64,000 nucleotides of DNA from Streptomyces cathayae. Its GTDB lineage: Bacteria > Actinomycetota > Actinomycetes > Streptomycetales > Streptomycetaceae. Position 1 is the stretch's first letter. The number at the start of each line of letters is the position of its first letter. The stretch is taken from NCBI RefSeq assembly GCF_029760955.1, contig NZ_CP121682.1, positions 3,658,001-3,722,000 of the forward strand. Reading direction: 5' to 3'. A program made the position numbers and the translations under genes. A model generated the notes under the pieces. The model was not told the DNA's origin and made no database searches. It was given only the letters and a program-made list of their open reading frames with translations. This document shows positions 60,334-64,000 of this stretch, in pieces.

Positions 60334-60984
60334 TTGGCCTGTGACCTGTGGCTGGTACCGCTCGTCGACGTGTTGTGCCACACGCCCGACAATCCGTTCG
60401 CCGAGGAGATCGCGCAGTACAACAAGGTGCTCGCCGAGGCCGGACTGCCGCCGGTGCCGGTGTTCCAGTACATGCCGGGACTGTCCGGCGAGGTCGCCCC
60501 GGTCGCGGGTTTCGACTACGACGCGCTGCACTTCCTGCGGCGCACCTATCTGCTCCAGGTGTCCGGGCTGCCGGTCACGCCGGTGGGCGAACTGGGCGGT
60601 GACTACGAGCAGTTGCTGGAGATGTTCGAGGCGACGGCCCAGCAGTCGCACCTGGTCTGGCACTACGACCACGCCGGGGCGTACGTCCCCGTGGACTTCC
60701 CGACCCCGCTCTCCAGCGACGAGCTGCTCGCCGGCGGCGGCCCGCTGGGCTCCTCCCACGCGCTGCTGCGGGAACTGGAGCTCGTCGCCCCGGCCCTCGG
60801 CATCGACCCCGCGAACCCGCCGGCCACGCCGGATCCCCCGCAGGGACCGACCGAGCTGGAGGAGCCCGCCGTCCCGCCCCCGTACGACCCCAGCCCCTTC
60901 GCCCGCGAACGCCACGTCTGGCTCGGCCTGCACGCGGCCGCGACCCGAAGCCTGGCCCAGGGCTCGATGATCGTCTTCAGCTGA
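60334..60984 (+). CDS. Conserved hypothetical protein, 216 aa
   Basis: TTG 60334 is chosen because GAGGAG (60323-60328) lies five bases upstream and the protein then begins ACDLWLVPLVDVLCHTPDNPFAEE; the ORF extends to 60010 only within the GntR gene. It is a soluble protein with Trp/Tyr-rich segments (LHFLRRTYLLQVSGL, SHLVWHYDHAGAYVPVDF) and a Pro-rich linker near the end. Such genes are constant neighbours of purA in Streptomyces. No function can be named. Confidence 0.8.
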   Translation: MACDLWLVPLVDVLCHTPDNPFAEEIAQYNKVLAEAGLPPVPVFQYMPGLSGEVAPVAGFDYDALHFLRRTYLLQVSGLPVTPVGELGGDYEQLLEMFEATAQQSHLVWHYDHAGAYVPVDFPTPLSSDELLAGGGPLGSSHALLRELELVAPALGIDPANPPATPDPPQGPTELEEPAVPPPYDPSPFARERHVWLGLHAAATRSLAQGSMIVFS

Positions 60985-61004
60985 CCCCGGGCGGGCACGG
61001 GCTC

Positions 61005-61056
61005 GCCCCGGACGCCCCGGACGCCCCGGACGCCCCGGACGCCCCGGACGCCCCGG
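61005..61056. repeat. 9-bp tandem repeat (GCCCCGGAC)n
   Basis: About six head-to-tail copies of GCCCCGGAC between the 216-aa gene and purA. It is non-coding and probably prone to copy-number change. Confidence 0.85.
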
Positions 61057-61081
61057 AAACGAAAACACCCCCGGAGACAAG

Positions 61082-61118
61082 GACGTCCCGGTGACCCTGG
61101 ACGGGTCACCGGGACGTC
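61082..61118. terminator. 16-bp hairpin, bidirectional terminator between convergent genes
   Basis: Arms 61082-61097 and 61103-61118 are exact reverse complements around TGGAC. It lies 20 bp past the purA stop and about 100 bp past the convergent 216-aa gene, so it can end both transcripts. Confidence 0.85.
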
Positions 61119-61137
61119 GGGTACGGCAGGGCCGGTC

Positions 61138-62421
61138 CTACAGGAACGAGTTGATCTCGATCGTCTCGTCGCGGCCCGGGCCCACGCCGATCGCGGAGAT
61201 CGGGGCGCCGGACATCTCCTCCAGCGCCTTGACGTAGGCCTGGGCGTTCTTCGGGAGGTCGGAGAAGGACTTCGCCCCGGTGATGTCCTCGGACCAGCCG
61301 GGGAGCATCTCGTAGACCGGCTTCGCGTGGTGGAAGTCCGTCTGGGAGTAGGGGAGCTCCTCGACGCGCCTGCCGTCGATCTCGTAGGCCACGCAGACCG
61401 GGATCTGCTCCCAGCCGGTGAGGACGTCGAGCTTGGTGAGGAAGAAGTCGGTCAGGCCGTTGACACGGGTCGCGTAGCGGGCGATGACCGCGTCGAACCA
61501 GCCGCAGCGGCGGTCACGGCCGGTGGTGACGCCCCGTTCGCCGCCGATGCGGCGCAGGGCCTCGCCGTCCTCGTCGAAGAGCTCGGTCGGGAACGGGCCG
61601 GCGCCGACGCGGGTGGTGTACGCCTTGAGGATGCCGATGACCCGGCTGATCTTCGTCGGGCCCACGCCGGCGCCCGTGCAGGCGCCGCCCGCGGTCGGGT
61701 TGGACGAGGTGACGAAGGGGTACGTGCCGTGGTCGATGTCGAGCAGGGTGCCCTGGCCGCCCTCGAAGAGGACCACCTTGTCCTGGTCGAGCGCCTCGTT
61801 GAGGACCAGGACGGTGTCGGTGACGTAGGGCGCCAGCTTGTCGGCGTAGCCCAGCAGCTCCCCGACCACCTGCTCGACGGCGATCGCGCGCCGGTTGTAG
61901 AGCTTGGTGAGCATCTGGTTCTTGGCGTCGAGGGCCGCCTCGACCTTCTGGGTGAGGATCGACTCGTCGTACAGGTCCTGGACCCGGATGCCGACGCGGT
62001 TGATCTTGTCGGCGTAGGTCGGGCCGATGCCGCGGCCGGTCGTCCCGATCTTGCGCTTGCCGAGGAAGCGTTCCGTCACCTTGTCGACGGTCACGTTGTA
62101 CGGCGTGATGATGTGCGCGTTGCCGCTGAGCAGGAGCTTGGACGTGTCGACGCCCCGCTCGTTCAGCCCGCTCAGCTCGGAGAGCAGGACGGAGGGGTCG
62201 ACAACGACGCCGTTGCCGATGACCGGCGTGCAGCCGGGGGACAGGATTCCGGAAGGGAGCAGGTGCAGGGCGTACTTCTGATCGCCCACGACTACCGTGT
62301 GGCCGGCGTTGTTGCCGCCTTGGTAACGCACCACGTAGTCGACGGAACCTCCGAGCAGGTCCGTCGCCTTTCCCTTGCCTTCGTCACCCCACTGAGCACC
62401 GAGCAGCACAAGTGCGGGCAC
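61138..62421 (-). CDS. purA: Adenylosuccinate synthetase
   Basis: A 427-residue enzyme making adenylosuccinate from IMP, aspartate and GTP, the first committed AMP step. [18 protein letters not shown] (GTP-binding start, catalytic Asp), [12 protein letters not shown] (catalytic His), [15 protein letters not shown] (IMP loop), [13 protein letters not shown] and [17 protein letters not shown] are all present. GTG 62421 with GGAAGGGG upstream. It is divergent from the diacylglycerol-kinase-like gene. Confidence 0.97.
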   Translation of the reverse strand: MPALVLLGAQWGDEGKGKATDLLGGSVDYVVRYQGGNNAGHTVVVGDQKYALHLLPSGILSPGCTPVIGNGVVVDPSVLLSELSGLNERGVDTSKLLLSGNAHIITPYNVTVDKVTERFLGKRKIGTTGRGIGPTYADKINRVGIRVQDLYDESILTQKVEAALDAKNQMLTKLYNRRAIAVEQVVGELLGYADKLAPYVTDTVLVLNEALDQDKVVLFEGGQGTLLDIDHGTYPFVTSSNPTAGGACTGAGVGPTKISRVIGILKAYTTRVGAGPFPTELFDEDGEALRRIGGERGVTTGRDRRCGWFDAVIARYATRVNGLTDFFLTKLDVLTGWEQIPVCVAYEIDGRRVEELPYSQTDFHHAKPVYEMLPGWSEDITGAKSFSDLPKNAQAYVKALEEMSGAPISAIGVGPGRDETIEINSFL

Positions 62422-62547
62422 GCGCGTACACCCCTTCCGGGCGGGGCATGTCCAGGGTCAGGGGCGTACGCGGTGGATCTCTGTCGCGTGCACCGCGACC
62501 ACCGTTGACCGCCAACCGTCGGACCGGGTGCCCCGGAATAGACGAAG

Positions 62548-62586
62548 CCCCTGCGCAAAAGTGCAAAGGGGCTCTTGCACAAAGAT
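62548..62586. promoter_or_regulatory. Candidate operator between purA and the DAGK-like gene
   Basis: GTGCAA-N8-TTGCAC (62562-62581 region) and a related TGCGCAAAAG just upstream form overlapping inverted repeats, and GCCCC/GGGGC can pair across them. The position 20-60 bp before the DAGK-like start and in the divergent promoter region suggests a regulator site, otherwise a hairpin in a leader. Confidence 0.4.
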
Positions 62587-62606
62587 GCTACCCGAGGAAG
62601 CGAGGC

Positions 62607-63464
62607 ATGGCCGAGGTGGCGACTTCCCCGACGTCCGATCAGCTCCTGGTGGTCATCGATCCGGTCGCCCGCCGCAGGGACGGCGAGTCCGTGCGCATCG
62701 CGAAAGACGTGCTCAGCGGGGGTGCGCCGACGAAGGTCTGCCTGCCGGACGGGCCGGAGGAGTTCGCCCGCGCGCTGGCCCGGCTGGGTTCCCGGCGGCC
62801 GGTGGTGATCGGCGACGACCGGGCCCTGATGCGGGCGGTGGAGGTGCTGCACCGGCAGCGCGAGCTGACCGGCTGCGCGCTGTCCCTGGTGCCGGTCGGC
62901 GGCACGCTGTCCCTCGCCCGGTCGCTGGGGGTGCCCACGGAGACGGTGGCGGCGGCGCGGGCCGTGCTGGACGGCGCCGAGCGGCGACTGGACCTGCTGG
63001 TGGACGACAGCGACGGCGTGGTGCTCGGCGCGGTGCGGATCCCGCCGGTCGGAGGTGTGACGCCGGTACGGGAGACGGTCGGCGGGGTGGGGCGCCCCTG
63101 GCTGCAGACGTGCCGGTCCCTGGTACGGACCCTGGTGCCGGCCCGGCCGTCCGAGATCGCCCCCGTCACCGAGGCGCATCCCTCCCGGCTGCGGGTGGAG
63201 GTCGACGGAGAGACCCTGGTCGACCTGCACCAGCCGGTGCAGGCCGTGTCGGTCGTCCCGGGCGCCTCCGGGACGGCCAGGGTCGAGGTGCGCCCGGCGT
63301 CGGTGGGTGCGGAGGCGTCCCCGCTGCTGGCGGAGGGGCGCACGGTGACGGTCTCGGGCGCCCACTTCCGCTACCGCGCGGACGCGGTGGTCTCGGGGCC
63401 GGTGCGGACCCGGACGTGGGTGGTGCTGGAGGGTGCCCTGGGGCTGACCCTGCCGAAGAGCTGA
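62607..63464 (+). CDS. Diacylglycerol/sphingosine-kinase-like protein
   Basis: A 285-residue protein with the DAGK-catalytic-like fold: LLVVIDPVARRRDG, LVPVGGTLSLARSLGVP (the PxGTxNxxARSL region, degenerate) and VLDGAERRLDLLV. The GGDGT nucleotide loop appears as VIGDDR, so kinase activity is doubtful. ATG 62607 has GAGGAAGCG upstream. Always adjacent to purA in this group of organisms. Confidence 0.8.
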   Translation: MAEVATSPTSDQLLVVIDPVARRRDGESVRIAKDVLSGGAPTKVCLPDGPEEFARALARLGSRRPVVIGDDRALMRAVEVLHRQRELTGCALSLVPVGGTLSLARSLGVPTETVAAARAVLDGAERRLDLLVDDSDGVVLGAVRIPPVGGVTPVRETVGGVGRPWLQTCRSLVRTLVPARPSEIAPVTEAHPSRLRVEVDGETLVDLHQPVQAVSVVPGASGTARVEVRPASVGAEASPLLAEGRTVTVSGAHFRYRADAVVSGPVRTRTWVVLEGALGLTLPKS

Positions 63465-63473
63465 CCGACCGGC

Positions 63474-64000
63474 TCAGGGGGCCTTGAAATCGGTCGTGTC
63501 CAGCAGGCAGTCGAACGGCTGGGGAATCGGCAGCTTCTCGCCGAACGGCTTGGAGCAGCGAGCCTCGTAGCCCTTGGCCGAGGGCATCGAGAAGACCGTG
63601 GCCTGTTCCTCCTGCATGTCGAGGAGCAGGTAGACGGGGATACCGGCTCGCCCATAGACCTCGACCTTGTCCGTCAGGTCGTCGTCCCGGGTGGAGGAGG
63701 AGGTCAGTTCGGCGACGAAGGAGAGGGCTTCGCCATCCAGACGGTTACTGGTCGTCTCGAAGGCACGGTCGGACGCTGCATGGATATCCGGTCCGTACGC
63801 ACTCTCGTCCCCCGGGAAGACATACAGGAACGGGCCGCAACTGATGGAATGCCCTGCAGGAAGATGCGGCTCCAGTTGTTTGCACACCAGGTGCATCACG
63901 CGCTGGTAGTAGCCCTTCGACCACGGCGACACAACGATGTTCCCCCTGATGATCTCGGCCTTGAAGCCGTCGCGCAGATGCAGCTCGTCGAGGAGGTCCA
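63474..64000 (-). CDS. Uma2-family (DUF820) PD-(D/E)XK nuclease-like protein, N-terminus outside window
   Basis: The frame stays open to the right edge (upstream codons read ELHLRDGFKAEIIRGNIVVSP, the family N-terminus), so the gene starts outside. GPDIHAAS, SFVAELTSSSTRDDDLTDKVEVYGRAGIPVYLLLD give the core D...E-x-x...K-x-x-x-Y pattern of Uma2. This family is expanded in Streptomyces and its role is unknown. Confidence 0.85.
   Translation of the reverse strand, partial: DLLDELHLRDGFKAEIIRGNIVVSPWSKGYYQRVMHLVCKQLEPHLPAGHSISCGPFLYVFPGDESAYGPDIHAASDRAFETTSNRLDGEALSFVAELTSSSTRDDDLTDKVEVYGRAGIPVYLLLDMQEEQATVFSMPSAKGYEARCSKPFGEKLPIPQPFDCLLDTTDFKAP

Noticed and set aside
61005..61056. CRISPR array
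   Set aside because: The repeat is only 9 bp, head to tail without spacers, and no cas gene is nearby.

Overview
The window is chromosomal DNA of a Streptomyces-like actinobacterium. It is very GC-rich, uses GTG and TTG starts freely, and its right-hand half carries a familiar Streptomyces core order: SURF1, a SigE-like sigma factor, asd, aspartokinase with an internal beta start, recR, YbaB, a SLATT-like protein, a Ser/Thr kinase, a class III aminotransferase, purA and a diacylglycerol-kinase-like gene. There are no rRNA genes and no intact tRNA.

Left part (1-23.2 kb): an accessory mosaic. Degenerate copies of the 3' half of tRNA-Pro(CGG), some followed by a strong hairpin, lie near 5.55, 14.2, 15.1, 17.76 and 23.1 kb. 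They look like attachment-site scars of integrative elements stacked at one tRNA site. Between them are a decayed integrase whose catalytic Tyr is now His, a GntR regulator with repeated operators next to a DnaJ-zinc-finger-like mini-protein and an anti-sigma-like ATPase, a DUF1152 gene, an IS5-type and an IS110-type insertion sequence, several frameshifted genes, and a large, visibly AT-richer NACHT (STAND) gene with pentapeptide and beta-propeller sensor regions that resembles bacterial NLR-type anti-phage proteins. A CoiA-like zinc-finger/nuclease-like protein precedes the first scar. Between 17.9 and 22.3 kb lie an SPFH protein, an ArsR regulator with a divergent metal P-type ATPase, and small genes.

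Middle part (23.4-37.8 kb): a Na+/H+-type antiporter, a DUF433/DUF5615 toxin-antitoxin pair, then the most interesting locus (27,090-34,080, minus strand). Six tightly packed genes encode a Crp/Fnr-type cyclic-nucleotide-binding regulator, a class III nucleotidyl-cyclase-like protein, a STAND-like NTPase with a degenerate P-loop, an SPFH-like coiled-coil protein, a DUF4407 membrane protein and a PycTM-like membrane effector. The cyclase-like protein ends with, and the NTPase begins near, the same short VDA(R/S)GA(V/A)FGFG motif, which suggests homotypic recruitment. I read this as a candidate signal-and-kill conflict system related to Pycsar and bacterial NLRs. A decayed two-component pair follows.

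Right part (37.9-64 kb): conserved chromosome. It holds a BlaI/M56 pair with an operator facing tatA, a two-gene permease unit, a double RCK-domain protein, an S9 peptidase, SURF1, a sigma factor with its membrane partner, ask-asd, an XRE/cupin pair, DUF5063-recR-ybaB, the kinase, a GntR regulator with a palindromic operator, purA with a bidirectional terminator, and a Uma2-type gene cut by the window edge.
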